Source of the DNA: Mytilisepta virgata
Lineage: Eukaryota; Mollusca; Bivalvia; Mytilida; Mytilidae
Direction of reading: 5' to 3'
DNA: 64,000 nt
NCBI GenBank assembly: GCA_028015205.1
Contig: CM051513.1
Span: 42,598,841-42,662,840 of the forward strand
The notes beneath the pieces were generated by a model that did no database searches, was not told the DNA's origin, and was given only the letters and a program-made list of their open reading frames with translations. Made by a program: the position numbers and the translations under genes. Position 1 is the first letter of the stretch. Each line of letters opens with the position of its first letter. Below, one piece after another: positions 36,601 to 51,600 of this stretch.

Positions 36601-39600
36601 TAACATCTAGTAATCTATTAGGACCTACACTGACTGGCTTTAACATCTAGTAATCTATTAGGACCTAAATTGACTGACTTTAACATCTAGTAATCTATTA
36701 GGACCTACACTGACTGGCTTTAAAATCTAGTAATCTTTAACATCTAGTAATCTATTAGGACCTACATTGACTGGCTTTAACATCTAGTAATCTATTAGAA
36801 CCTACATTGACTGGTTTTAACATCTAGTAATCTATTAGAACCTACATTGACTGGTTTTAACATCTAGTAATCTTTAACATCTATTAATCTATTAGGACCT
36901 ACATTGACTGGCTTTAACATCTAGTAATCTATTAGAACCTACATTGACTGGTTTTAACATCTAGTAATCTATTAGGACCTACATTGACTGGCTTTAACAT
37001 CTAGTAATCTATTAGGACCTACACTGACTGGCTTTAACATCTAGTAATCTGTTAGGACCTACACTGACTGGCTTTAACATCTAGTAATCTATTAGGACCT
37101 ACACTGACTGGCTTTAACATCTAGTAATCTATTAGAACCTACATTGACTGGCTTTAACATCTAGTAATCTATTAGAACCTACATTGACTGGCTTAACATC
37201 TAGTAATCTTTAACATCTAGTAATCTATTAGGACCTACACTGACTGGCTTTAACATCTAGTAATCTATTAGGACCTACACTGACTGGTTTTAACATCTAG
37301 TAATCTATTAGGACCTACACTGACTGGCTTTAACATCTAGTAATCTATTAGGACCTACATTGACTGGTTTTAACATCTAGTAATCTATTAGAACCTACAT
37401 TGACTGGTTTTAACATCTAGTAATCTATTAGTTTATTGTAGTTATAAACAGTACAATTAAGTCAATATTCCAAACAGCAATGATGATATCAACAAGAAAC
37501 ATATATCAATATAATTCCTGCTTTAAAATTTGGTTGAAGTCATGTTTGGTAAAAAATAAATATCATTTACCGTAATGATCTATTATAGCAGGGTTACCTT
37601 AAACAACATATACTGACCCCAAGGGCAAACCCCCTTTGTACACTTCTAAGTAGGACTCCCAGGAAGGTTTTAATGTTTTTCAGAAAGGTACTGTACTGCA
37701 AGAGGGTTTTAGTGACAAATCTCGGCAGTGGGTGTTGCGCGAAACTCCAAAATTTTAGAGAAAACACGGAGTTCAACTCAGTAAAATGCCGGAGAAAACT
37801 CAGAAAGCTGGAGGAGCGCGATTTTGAAGTCAAAAACGCTGAGATTTTTGGAAAAATTGGAGATCAAGTCAAGAGATTTCTTGAAAAACTTGTGGGTCAA
37901 GTGGGTGATTTTGTTTTTGTGTTGGAGAACATAAGCTCTGATGGATGCTTTTACACCACGTCCTCATTTTACCTTCATGTTTAATGCATCCGAAAATTTA
38001 GTTTCTTTTATTTATTTTTTAGGCACATGAACTCGTTTAAGCTTTAGTTTCCAAAAAAATGTAAATCATCAAGCGTTTCTAGATTTGATGGGCTGTTGAC
38101 GCTTTTCAGTAGTTGCTTTAAACCTTAAGTAACTCTTCTTGCAACTTCCTGCCTGCCCAATGCACCTAACAGGTGATCAATCGTAAGCTGTAATTTAACC
38201 TCAAGCGCACCAATGATCGTCATCTTATATATATCTTTCCTTAGGCCAATTAAAAATAATTGATATATTTTCATCCCTGCCCGCCCATTTTTTTTTATTT
38301 TTTCAAAATTACGATTTCTGGATTATTCCTGTCCGGTGTGTAACAAGTATGAGCGTACTCAATGCACTTCCGCGCAAGAATAGAAACATGGTTTTCACAA
38401 ATATGCAAGTTTTTGTCAGTTTAAATGAAAGAAAAGGGTGGTGGGCATCAAATATTAGTGACGAGTTGACAGTTTTTGATGTATTTAACAATTTTGTCGG
38501 CGGTAAAATTGACGGAAAGCAACCGCAAGAGGATTTGCAATTGGCAAATAATACTTAAAACAAATTCCTACCAGATTTTATTTGAAAAGGCTTTGAAAAA
38601 CGATTTTTGTGATTGATCTTGTCACCACAAAATTGGGAATTTTCCCCATGAAATTCGGGGGGAAAAAACCTTTTTGATGTTGGGAGTGGATATACAGATA
38701 TAATATCATTATCGTGAGGGATACCCTTCGAAAAGCACACATCAAAAGATAGTAATATCACCTCAAGACTAGTATTTTTTGCTTATATCCTGAACGCTTA
38801 TGACTAATTACACCAAACACATCAATGATAAATATGTTACAAGAATCCCACTGAAGGGGAATTACTTTGAAAATACCCAACTTATATACACTGAAAGAAA
38901 AAATACCCCTAATTTCAGCCAATCAGAACCCTTGATTCTTATATATATGTTATAGTCATCCATTAAAGTTCTGTTTTATTTTTTTCCTTTCATTTCATTT
39001 AACCAGAAAAAAGGGCAATGCACTTGTTTCAATTGATCTATTAAATATCCAACCTTAAACTTAAAAAAAAAACAAGGTGGGCTCTGATAGGCCCTTGGAG
39101 CACCTTGCACTTATCATATAAACTTACTCATGTCAAGTGTGCTATCTGTTGAAAATCTATTACAAGCACAGAACAGTTTATCAGGACGTGTAGAAGTATC
39201 CAAGAAGAAAATTTTGTGCTTTATCAAACTGGTCGAAGGTATGACCAATGTGAAGTTGTGTTTATCCTTATAATGTCCTATCAATGAAAATTTGCATACA
39301 CTGACAAATCTGCAGATGTGACAAGTGTACAACCTGAAAAAAAGACACAGGTTAGCTTAAAATTCGTGTCAAAATAAGACTTCAGGTGATTTTCCAAGTC
39401 CCTGAAGGTATGGATGGATGGATGGATGAATTATTGTTTAACGTCCAGTGGCAACCAAGTGCATATCAGGACGAGAACATGTTGATATGATAATGAATAT
39501 GATCCCTGCTTTGTACTAGACCGACACGCTAAGTCGGATTTTTAATGTGCTAGCTCACGAGGTAACTGTCCGCAGGAAGACATATCACCTCACTCGGACA

Positions 39601-42600
39601 CATTATACTGACTCCGAGCCAACCATTCTTTGCTCTTACTCCTAGATGCCACGTGCTTGGCGGAGAAGCAGCAAATACCAATTTTAATGTCTTTGGTTTG
39701 ACCTGGCCTGGGATCGAACCCGCGACCTTCCGCACTCGGGGCGAGCACGCTACCACGAGACCACCGAGGCGGTCAGTCCCTGAAGGTATCTCCAGTTCAC
39801 TTGCTAGTATTTGTATACTGGCCAGAAATACTTAATATTTACTATTACCCAGTAAAATTCTGTCCTTAAATGAATTTGACTTTTCCCGTTCACTCATTTC
39901 GACATTTTGTTGTTATGGTTATCAACATTTTAAGTCCTATGCACAACTGATGAGTTTCAAATCGATGAAATGTTCACTTCTTGTACTTCAAAACTCATGT
40001 CAAAGAATTTTACCTTAATATCTCTAAATTTTCTTCACTAAAAACACCGGTGTTTAAGAAAATTTGAAAAACTGACGAATAATTATGTTTTTGTTGTTGT
40101 TGGATCATTGTTGACTTCCAGTAGATTGATTTGTTTAATGAATGTTAAGTATAACAAGACAAAATGAAAGCTTTCTGAGTTGTTTCTCCATTTTCTCATT
40201 AAATAAACTTACATCTCAGCCTTGTTATCTAACGTAAATCGGAAGTGTAGCTATGCCAAACTTTATTTTGTTGTTACTTTCTTGACACAAATTGCAGGTG
40301 CAAAAAAATGGATTCAATTTGTTTACAATTTTGTGCTTATAACATATGTTTTCATATTTTATATGAAATCAAAGTGCTTGAAAGCAATGCTGGAAAGATT
40401 CCAACTGTAGTTGTGTATAATTTCAAATGGAATTTTAACACAGATTTTTTCTTGGCTATGTGAGATCAATTACAGTGAATGTATTCCTTTTTTCCTGAAA
40501 TCAGGGCTCACCAAACTGGGCGATTAGGGCGATTAAGTCGCCTAATGCTCGCCAATGTCGCCCTGTCATCCACTCCAGAACGACAAATGAGTCGCCCTGT
40601 GTTTTTAAGTAAGGCGCCTCCGAACAACGTACGTAATCAGCTGCATCTGAAGACCGTTATTTTCATTAAAAATCTCGAGCCACCATTTTTTGTTTTCTTG
40701 GAGGAAGGGGAAAGAAACGACAAAAAGTAAGCTAGAAAATGAAATGGCGGCAATCGGAATTCTCGTGATTTTTCATTGGTCACGGTGTTTTTTACCGACC
40801 GGTAACAATGTGTAGACCTTATTTAAAAATAAATTTAGCGGATTTTGACATATCTATGCACAAATGGAAATTTTGTCAATACATGTATTGAAAGGTGTTC
40901 AAGCAAGGTGAATGGGAAGATTTTAAGAGTATGTTTGAGAAAAAATAATAGTAAAGAGTATAGATAAATAAATATTAAGAAATAAAATGGCAATAATAAA
41001 TAAGTTGTGTCAAAAGGTACAAATATTTTTGCTCATATCTGTAACAGAAATTTTCTTCCAAGTTCAGAGCACCACTGCATAATTTCATTTTTTTAATTTT
41101 TTTTATTTCAAATTATATTTGTCAGTATTTTAAGGCAGCACATGATTTAAATTAAACTTTAACAATAGTACAATAGGCCTACCATGGTCAAAATCATGCA
41201 GCAATGTACGTTAAAAAAGTGGTGATGAGTCCTGGGACGGGGACTCATCAAAATCAGCTGGGACTCACCATTCTGAAAAATGTTGAGTCCCAGGACTCAT
41301 CATGAAAAATTCTCAAAGGATATTGATTAAATGCACATGAGACAAAATCTCAGATTATGACTAAAATGGAAGGATATGGAGTAAATGTAGATAAAATCTC
41401 AAACCATACAGGATAAAACACAATAATGGAATGTATAGTATACATAAAGACACAAAATAACAGGTATTTACTCTGCAAATTGGGGGAAAAAACACCGTCT
41501 CTCTGGTAGACTTGGAAGTCTCCCTGTCATGCCCTGAAGTCTCCCTGTTGCTACCCTGAGGGAGACTTTGAGTCTCCCTGTTATTTTCAAGTGTGGTGAG
41601 CCCTGGAAATATGTTTTGTATTCATTTTAATTCCTTGGTAGTTTTGGTAAACAATAAAGCTTATGTTAGTTAAAAATATTAATTCATATATTATCAACAA
41701 GACATTACAAAAAAAAAGTACTTGCAATTTAAAAAATGCTCGGTCATCATTGGAACTACATTTTATGAAGCAGAACACAAGTCTAATAGTAGCTAAAGGG
41801 CACACATTCGGTTCTGTAGGCCAATGCCATAGGAATGATTTGCAATCTGATTGCAATCTTTCCAATCTTTCAAAAACTTATTTGTTTTAAGGGATGGAAG
41901 ACTCGATGCTGACAAGAACTTATTCAGTTCATGTTATTAATATTCATGTAAATATAAATATATTTACTAACCTTGTATGTGTTATGAAAGCTCTATTACA
42001 CTCTCGACACAAAACATCTTGAATGTCAAAGTTGCAACCTAAAAAATTATTTATCATTAAAAATATTCTGACCAATCAAAATAATTCTCACAATCTAAAT
42101 TCAAATTCTTAATGATAAAAGGTCTTTCACCAACAACAATACAAATTAAAACGAACATTCATTTTGCCCACACACATACAAACATTAATCGAAATTTAAG
42201 ATAGATCAATAACTGCAGTATCAGGACTGAGGAATTACAGTGTTCAAAATACACTTAGTCACACCAAATGCTATTTTGACTTTTTTTTTATCATACATTT
42301 TGTTTATTTTAACAATAAATATTTTATAATATCATACTCATTTTTTCCATTATTTGTTTACATCTCTCTAAAACTGTAAACATACGAATTAATACTTGGA
42401 ATAATATCAATAGACCTATCAACATTTTCTGGTATTAGGTTAGATTCTGCTGAAACTGGAAAACTGATTGTCATCGGTCATATAGAGAATACAATGATTT
42501 TTGTTGCAGGGTGATAAAACGTAAATTTAAGCAGTTGCACACATTTCCCCCTGTCTTTACATTGGGACTGAATCAAATTGTTATCAAGTCATATTTGACT

Positions 42601-45600
42601 TGATAATAATAATTGTTCTCCATTTGGAAACCCCTAATTTTTTCCCTTTTTACTTTAGAGTTGGCAGCAAAAAAATGAAGGTTAATTAAACATGTTTGCT
42701 TAAATCTTGAGAAAAAAAAGTTAAGGGTCGGCACCATAATAGGAGGGTGAATCGTAAGCTGAAACACATTTTTTTGGAATAATGTAATATATTCTGTATC
42801 CCACCCGACAGTCAATGTTGTACTCACCGTACTTTGATTTCACAGCTTCAATCCGATCTACTGTTTTCTCACAGGAAACCCCTTTCTTGTCTCCATCTGT
42901 TTTCTCTTTAGATTTTGTATCAATACCTCCTGCTTCCTCAGTGCATGTTTCTTCCTTGTTTACAACTTTCTTTTTGTCTATTCTTTTCTTGTTTCCCCCT
43001 TCTTTGTTTCCTGTGTTCTCATTACATATTTTTTTACTGTCTTTAGCTTTCTCATTAGATATATTTTCCATGCCTTCTGCATTTTCATTGGGTATATTTT
43101 CAATGTCTTCTGCATTCTCATTGGGTATGTTTTCACCATTCCCTGTTTGACATTCAGCTATTCTATTTTTCTCTATTGGTCCTATAAGGAAGTAAAAAAA
43201 ATCAATTTATTAACCAACCAAATTTCTGGTTAAAGAAACTAGAGGCTTCAAGGAGCATGTATTGCTTACCTGTCCATCTTCACTGGCAGCCTGGAACTGG
43301 GCTGTCAAGTTCCAATTGTCTCACTGGTTTCAAAAAAATATCATTCAGTGAACTTTCCCATTAGGTCATCTGTTAAACTAAGTTCCGCTCTGGCAGCCAT
43401 CTTGGATAGTGGACATGGTCATCACATATAATTCTGAAAGAGGACCAACTAAGACCCATTGCTGCCAATCTTTGTTCCATCTTGGATGACAGGTGGGGTC
43501 ATCGGATAAAATTCTGAAAAAGGGCCAACTAACGACCATTGCTGCCAAGTTTAGTTTCAATTGGTAAAGTTGTTTCAGACAAGAAGATCTTTAAGTAAAT
43601 TTCCCATGGGTCCAATGTTAAAATAAGTTCAGCTCTGGTTACCATCTTGGATGACAGACTGGGTCATCGGATATAATTCTGACAGAGGACAACCTAAGGA
43701 CCATTTCTGTCAAGGTTTGTTCCAATTGGCCCAGTGGTTTCAGAGGAGAGGAATGTTTACCACGGCGACGAAATGACATCATGTGACGACAATAGCTAAA
43801 AAAATACACTGTTTTTGTAGGCAATTATGAATTGCAATATAATAATATTACAATGGTTTTAATAATAAACTTTACTTAAATAGGGTTACTACTGAAACAC
43901 GATTCCTCTGCAAACCTAACACTTTCTTTTGGTCCAGAATTTACAACTATATATATTTTCAAATAAAAAAACCCTCTTAAAACCAACCCCTGCTGAATTC
44001 TGAATACTGAGATATTTTCCAGACTAAAACATAAATATTCCTGTCAAATACACTTCCAAAAACTGGCTGAACTCTCATTTTCTTTATTGAGTATCGTATT
44101 TAAATCAAAGCCTCATTGATGTGTAGAAGAAGGCTTCATAATGCCAAAAGAATACGATATTTTGTAAAAACTGACCAAAATAGCAAAACATTTTCAAATT
44201 CCTAAAATATGAAAAATATTTTAAAAATTGTGGCACCTGAAACAGAATTATTTTTACAGTTTTGATTTAAAATTTAAAGATTTATTTCCAATAGTTAAGC
44301 TCTTACCAGAGTTGTACATTTCAACACTCTCTGTCTCAACCATAATGTCCATTTTAGATTCCATGTTTGAAAGACATTCTTTGTCCACAGTTACAGATTC
44401 CATATTCCATGATCTAATCCTATTGTCTTCTGCTTCACCGGGAAATTCATGGTCAGACGCCCATGAATCAAGATCATCAACAACTGATCCCAAATCCCAT
44501 GGCCTATCAGCATTTAAAGAACCTAAATCCCATGGCTGATCTGAAACAAGTGACATCCTATGGGCATCAAAATCTTCTTCATCTGAAAAAAATAACTTTT
44601 CTTTGAAATAGAATTATAACATTTAGATAAGAAATTTCTTGAATTCTGGTAATCTGTAAGATAAGGAAGGATATAAATCAGATACATGCATAGGGGCCAG
44701 CTGAAGCCTGCCTCTGGGTGTGGAATTTTCTCAATGCATTGAAGACCCATCGGTGGCCTTGGGCTGTTTTCTGCTCTTTGGTCAGGTAGTTGTCTCTTTG
44801 ACACATTTAAAGTTCTCTAATGATCTATATTTACATAAAAATCCACATCCACATAACAAAAGTTCAAGCAGAAGATGTGGATTGTAATGTCAATATATGC
44901 AATTCATCTGGATGTGGATGTGTAGATTTTAATGTCAATCTAAATTCAAATTCTTAATGATAAAAGGTCTTTCACCAACAACAATACAAATTAAAACGAA
45001 CATTCATTTTGCCCACACACATACAAACATTAATCGAAATTTAAGATAGATCAATAACTGCAGTATCAGGACTGAGGAATTACAGTGTTCAAAATACACT
45101 TAGTCACACCAAATGCTATTTTGACTTTTTTTTTATCATACATTTTGTTTATTTTAACAATAAATATTTTATAATATCATACTCATTTTTTCCATTATTT
45201 GTTTACATCTCTCTAAAACTGTAAACATACGAATTAATACTTGGAATAACATCAATAGACCTATCAACATTTTCTGGTATTAGGTTAGATTCTGCTGAAA
45301 CTGGAAAACTGATTGTCATCGGTCATATAGAGAATACAATGATTTTTGTTGCAGGGTGATAAAACGTAAATTTAAGCAGTTGCACACATTTCCCCCTGTC
45401 TTTACATTGGGACTGAATCAAATTGTTATCAAGTCATATTTGACTTGATAATAATAATTGTTTTCCATTTGGAAACCCCTAATTTTTTCCCTTTTTACTT
45501 TAGAGTTGGCAGCAAAAAAATGAAGGTTAATTAAACATGTTTGCTTAAATCTTGAGAAAAAAAAGTTAAGGGTCGGCACCATAATAGGAGGGTGAATCGT

Positions 45601-48600
45601 AAGCTGAAACACATTTTTTTGGAATAATGTAATATATTCTGTATCCCACCCGACAGTCAATGTTGTACTCACCGTACTTTGATTTCACAGCTTCAATCCG
45701 ATCTACTGTTTTCTCACAGGAAACCCCTTTCTTGTCTCCATCTGTTTTCTCTTTAGATTTTGTATCAATACCTCCTGCTTCCTCAGTGCATGTTTCTTCC
45801 TTGTTTACAACTTTCTTTTTGTCTATTCTTTTCTTGTTTCCCCCTTCTTTGTTTCCTGTGTTCTCATTACATATTTTTTTACTGTCTTTAGCTTTCTCAT
45901 TAGATATATTTTCCATGCCTTCTGCATTTTCATTGGGTATATTTTCAATGTCTTCTGCATTCTCATTGGGTATGTTTTCACCATTTCCTGTTTGACATTC
46001 AGCTATTCTATTTTTCTCTATTGGTCCTATAAGGAAGTAAAAAAAATCAATTTATTAACCAACCAAATTTCTGGTTAAAGAAACTAGAGGCTTCAAGGAG
46101 CATGTATTGCTTACCTGTCCATCTTCACTGGCAGCCTGGAACTGGGCTGTCAAGTTCCAATTGTCTCACTGGTTTCAAAAAAATATCATTCAGTGAACTT
46201 TCCCATTAGGTCATCTGTTAAACTAAGTTCCGCTCTGGCAGCCATCTTGGATAGTGGACATGGTCATCACATATAATTCTGAAAGAGGACCAACTAAGAC
46301 CCATTGCTGCCAATCTTTGTTCCATCTTGGATGACAGGTGGGGTCATCGGATAAAATTCTGAAAAAGGGCCAACTAACGACCATTGCTGCCAAGTTTAGT
46401 TTCAATTGGTAAAGTTGTTTCAGACAAGAAGATCTTTAAGTAAATTTCCCATGGGTCCAATGTTAAAATAAGTTCAGCTCTGGTTACCATCTTGGATGAC
46501 AGACTGGGTCATCGAATATAATTCTGACAGAGGACAACCTAAGGACCATTTCTGTCAAGGTTTGTTCCAATTGGCCCAGTGGTTTCAGAGGAGAGGAATG
46601 TTTACCACGGCGACGAAATGACATCATGTGACGACAATAGCTAAAAAAATACACTGTTTTTGTAGGCAATTATGAATTGCAATATAATAATATTACAATG
46701 GTTTTAATAATAAACTTTACTTAAATAGGGTTACTACTGAAACACGATTCCTCTGCAAACCTAACACTTTCTTTTGGTCCAGAATTTACAACTATATATA
46801 TTTTCAAATAAAAAAACCCTCTTAAAACCAACCCCTGCTGAATTCTGAATACTGAGATATTTTCCAGACTAAAACATAAATATTCCTGTCAAATACACTT
46901 CCAAAAACTGGCTGAACTCTCATTTTCTTTATTGAGTACCGTATTTAAATCAAAGCCTCATTGATGTGTAGAGGAAGGCTTCATAATGCCAAAAGAATAC
47001 GATATTTTGTAAAAACTGACCAAAATAGCAAAACATTTTCAAATTCCTAAAATATGAAAAATATTTTAAAAATTGTGGCACCTGAAACAGAATTATTTTT
47101 ACAGTTTTGATTTAAAATTTAAAGATTTATTTCCAATAGTTAAGCTCTTACCAGAGTTGTACATTTCAACACTCTCTGTCTCAACCATAATGTCCATTTT
47201 AGATTCCATGTTTGAAAGACATTCTTTGTCCACAGTTACAGATTCCATATTCCATGATCTAATCCTATTGTCTTCTGCTTCACCGGGAAATTCATGGTCA
47301 GACGCCCATGAATCAAGATCATCAACAACTGATCCCAAATCCCATGGCCTATCAGCATTTAAAGAACCTAAATCCCATGGCTGATCTGAAACAAGTGACA
47401 TCCTACGGGCATCAAAATCTTCTTCATCTGAAAAAAATAACTTTTCTTTGAAATAGAATTATAACATTTAGATAAGAAATTTCTTGAATTCTGGTAATCT
47501 GTAAGATAAGGAAGGATATAAATCAGATACATGCATAGGGGCCAGCTGAAGCCTGCCTCTGGGTGTGGAATTTTCTCAATGCATTGAAGACCCATCGGTG
47601 GCCTTGGGCTGTTTTCTGCTCTTTGGTCAGGTAGTTGTCTCTTTGACACATTTAAAGTTCTCTAATGATCTATATTTACATAAAAATCCACATCCACATA
47701 ACAAAAGTTCAAGCAGAAGATGTGGATTGTAATGTCAATATATGCAATTCATCTGGATGTGGATGTGTAGATTTTAATGTCAATATATCAGAGTTATCGA
47801 AAAAAAAATTTTCTTGTCAGACATTGGGTCTGACAGGCAGCAAGGTCTTATCAGCCCCATGAATTTCTTGTCAGACCCACAATTTTTTAAAAATTTTTTC
47901 TAGTTGTGTTAACTTGTACTATTCATGCCATGAAATGCTTGGAAAATAAAGCATGTTTAACAAACATGTATTTTTCAGCTAGAAATTATACTAGAGGTCC
48001 AATTCGGTACAAAATATTTTTGGAAGTAAAGAATGATATTCAGTATATTCCCGGTTTTCTTTCCATTTGTTGTTAAAGGCCCTCTCTGTACTCCTTTGGC
48101 CCTGTCCTTTTATTGTTGAACTTCCTTCTCCGCTGATGTTTCTGTTTTCTTGCATTTAACACTCCGCTTTGCATCAGCGAAGAATTTTATTTTCCAGCCT
48201 CCGGTATCCATTCTATCGTAACTGGTAATTAAGCTCCAAAAAATTATATGGGGAACCAGTTGCGCAATTGGAAGGGAGACAACTGAAATGTAAACAAATG
48301 ACGGGTCGGCTTGTTTTGCCGGATACAAGCCCCATTTTTTTTGTCGGACACCAGGACCAGCAGAATTGACAGTCGAGTTGGACCTACTGGAATCTTGTTG
48401 GTAGGGACTGACAGGTCTGACGATTTTTGACAACTCTGATATATGCAATTTATTTGGATGTGGATGAGTGGATTATAATGTCAATATATGCAATTTATTT
48501 GGATGTTGATGTGTGGATTGTAATGTCAATATATACAATTTATGTGGATGTTGATGTGTGGATTGTTATGTCAATATATACATGTACGATTTATGTGGAT

Positions 48601-51600
48601 GTTGAAGTGTGGATTGTAAATTTCAATACATATGTATGCAAGTTATCTGCAATTGCTTTTGAAATCTGAAGTGTTTTCTTTTCACATCATGCATATCATG
48701 CATTATTTATTTGTATGGAAGTTTCCTGCTCTTTGGTCAGGTAGTTGTCTCTTTGACACATTTAAAGTTCTCTAATGATCTATATTTACATAAAAATCCA
48801 CATCCACATAACAAAAGTTCAAGCAGAAGATGTGGATTGTAATGTCAATATATGCAATTCATCTGGATGTGGATGTGTAGATTTTAATGTCAATCTAAAT
48901 TCAAATTCTTAATGATAAAAGGTCTTTCACCAACAACAATACAAATTAAAACGAACATTCATTTTGCCCACACACATACAAACATTAATCGAAATTTAAG
49001 ATAGATCAATAACTGCAGTATCAGGACTGAGGAATTACAGTGTTCAAAATACACTTAGTCACACCAAATGCTATTTTGACTTTTTTTTTATCATACATTT
49101 TGTTTATTTTAACAATAAATATTTTATAATATCATACTCATTTTTTCCATTATTTGTTTACATCTCTCTAAAACTGTAAACATACGAATTAATACTTGGA
49201 ATAACATCAATAGACCTATCAACATTTTCTGGTATTAGGTTAGATTCTGCTGAAACTGGAAAACTGATTGTCATCGGTCATATAGAGAATACAATGATTT
49301 TTGTTGCAGGGTGATAAAACGTAAATTTAAGCAGTTGCACACATTTCCCCCTGTCTTTACATTGGGACTGAATCAAATTGTTATCAAGTCATATTTGACT
49401 TGATAATAATAATTGTTTTCCATTTGGAAACCCCTAATTTTTTCCCTTTTTACTTTAGAGTTGGCAGCAAAAAAATGAAGGTTAATTAAACATGTTTGCT
49501 TAAATCTTGAGAAAAAAAAGTTAAGGGTCGGCACCATAATAGGAGGGTGAATCGTAAGCTGAAACACATTTTTTTGGAATAATGTAATATATTCTGTATC
49601 CCACCCGACAGTCAATGTTGTACTCACCGTACTTTGATTTCACAGCTTCAATCCGATCTACTGTTTTCTCACAGGAAACCCCTTTCTTGTCTCCATCTGT
49701 TTTCTCTTTAGATTTTGTATCAATACCTCCTGCTTCCTCAGTGCATGTTTCTTCCTTGTTTACAACTTTCTTTTTGTCTATTCTTTTCTTATTTCCCCCT
49801 TCTTTGTTTCCTGTGTTCTCATTACATATTTTTTTACTGTCTTTAGCTTTCTCATTAGATATATTTTCCATGCCTTCTGCATTTTCATTGGGTATATTTT
49901 CAATGTCTTCTGCATTCTCATTGGGTATGTTTTCACCATTTCCTGTTTGACATTCAACTATTCTATTTTTCTCTATTGGTCCTATAAGGAAGTAAAAAAA
50001 ATCAATTTATTAACCAACCAAATTTCTGGTTAAAGAAACTAGAGGCTTCAAGGAGCATGTATTGCTTACCTGTCCATCTTCACTGGCAGCCTGGAACTGG
50101 GCTGTCAAGTTCCAATTGTCTCACTGGTTTCAAAAAAATATCATTCAGTGAACTTTCCCATTAGGTCATCTGTTAAACTAAGTTCCGCTCTGGCAGCCAT
50201 CTTGGATAGTGGACATGGTCATCACATATAATTCTGAAAGAGGACCAACTAAGACCCATTGCTGCCAATCTTTGTTCCATCTTGGATGACAGGTGGGGTC
50301 ATCGGATAAAATTCTGAAAAAGGGCCAACTAACGACCATTGCTGCCAAGTTTAGTTTCAATTGGTAAAGTTGTTTCAGACAAGAAGATCTTTAAGTAAAT
50401 TTCCCATGGGTCCAATGTTAAAATAAGTTCAGCTCTGGTTACCATCTTGGATGACAGACTGGGTCATCGGATATAATTCTGACAGAGGACAACCTAAGGA
50501 CCATTTCTGTCAAGGTTTGTTCCAATTGGCCCAGTGGTTTCAGAGGAGAGGAATGTTTACCACGGCGACGAAATGACATCATGTGACGACAATAGCTAAA
50601 AAAATACACTGTTTTTGTAGGCAATTATGAATTGCAATATAATAATATTACAATGGTTTTAATAATAAACTTTACTTAAATAGGGTTACTACTGAAACAC
50701 GATTCCTCTGCAAACCTAACACTTTCTTTTGGTCCAGAATTTACAACTATATATATTTTCAAATAAAAAAACCCTCTTAAAACCAACCCCTGCTGAATTC
50801 TGAATACTGAGATATTTTCCAGACTAAAACATAAATATTCCTGTCAAATACACTTCCAAAAACTGGCTGAACTCTCATTCTCTTTATTGAGTATCGTATT
50901 TAAATCAAAGCCTCATTGATGTGTAGAGGAAGGCTTCATAATGCCAAAAGAATACGATATTTTGTAAAAACTGACCAAAATAGCAAAACATTTTCAAATT
51001 CCTAAAATATGAAAAATATTTTAAAAATTGTGGCACCTGAAACAGAATTATTTTTACAGTTTTGATTTAAAATTTAAAGATTTATTTCCAATAGTTAAGC
51101 TCTTACCAGAGTTGTACATTTCAACACTCTCTGTCTCAACCATAATGTCCATTTTAGATTCCATGTTTGAAAGACATTCTTTGTCCACAGTTACAGATTC
51201 CATATTCCATGATCTAATCCTATTGTCTTCTGCTTCACCGGGAAATTCATGGTCAGACGCCCATGAATCAAGATCATCAACAACTGATCCCAAATCCCAT
51301 GGCCTATCAGCATTTAAAGAACCTAAATCCCATGGCTGATCTGAAACAAGTGACATCCTATGGGCATCAAAATCTTCTTCATCTGAAAAAAATAACTTTT
51401 CTTTGAAATAGAATTATAACATTTAGATAAGAATTTTCTTGAATTCTGGTAATCTGTAAGATAAGGAAGGATATAAATCAGATACATGCATAGGGGCCAG
51501 CTGAAGCCTGCCTCTGGGTGTGGAATTTTCTCAATGCATTGAAGACCCATCGGTGGCCTTGGGCTGTTTTCTGCTCTTTGGTCAGGTAGTTGTCTCTTTG

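Larger units (their letters stand above)
42095..44939. repeat. Tandem segmental duplication, copy 1 (2845 bp)
   Basis: Near-identical to 44940-47784 at an offset of exactly 2845 bp. The junction shows 4-bp microhomology (caat at 42091-42094, 44936-44939 and 47781-47784). It contains one H-G exon pair plus introns. Copy 1 differs from copies 2 and 3 at shared sites (e.g. 'aataatatcaat' versus 'aataacatcaat', 'agaagaagg' versus 'agaggaagg'). Confidence 0.95.
44940..47784. repeat. Tandem segmental duplication, copy 2
   Basis: Second copy of the 2845-bp unit. Its sequence (44768-48722, i.e. including the flanking MITE and minisatellite) was then itself duplicated as 48723-52677, offset 3955 bp. 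Confidence 0.95.

Noticed and set aside
36366..37432. CRISPR-like array
   Set aside because: The units are contiguous 40-bp tandem repeats without unique spacers, in an intron of a eukaryotic gene.
37673..37984. 103-codon plus ORF in the C'-D' intron
   Set aside because: No domain, no counterpart in the paralogous intron, and a length possible by chance.
39700..39770. tRNA gene (box A and box B present)
   Set aside because: The tRNA-like part is the head of a SINE with a body, tail and target-site duplication. The arms do not form a standard cloverleaf.
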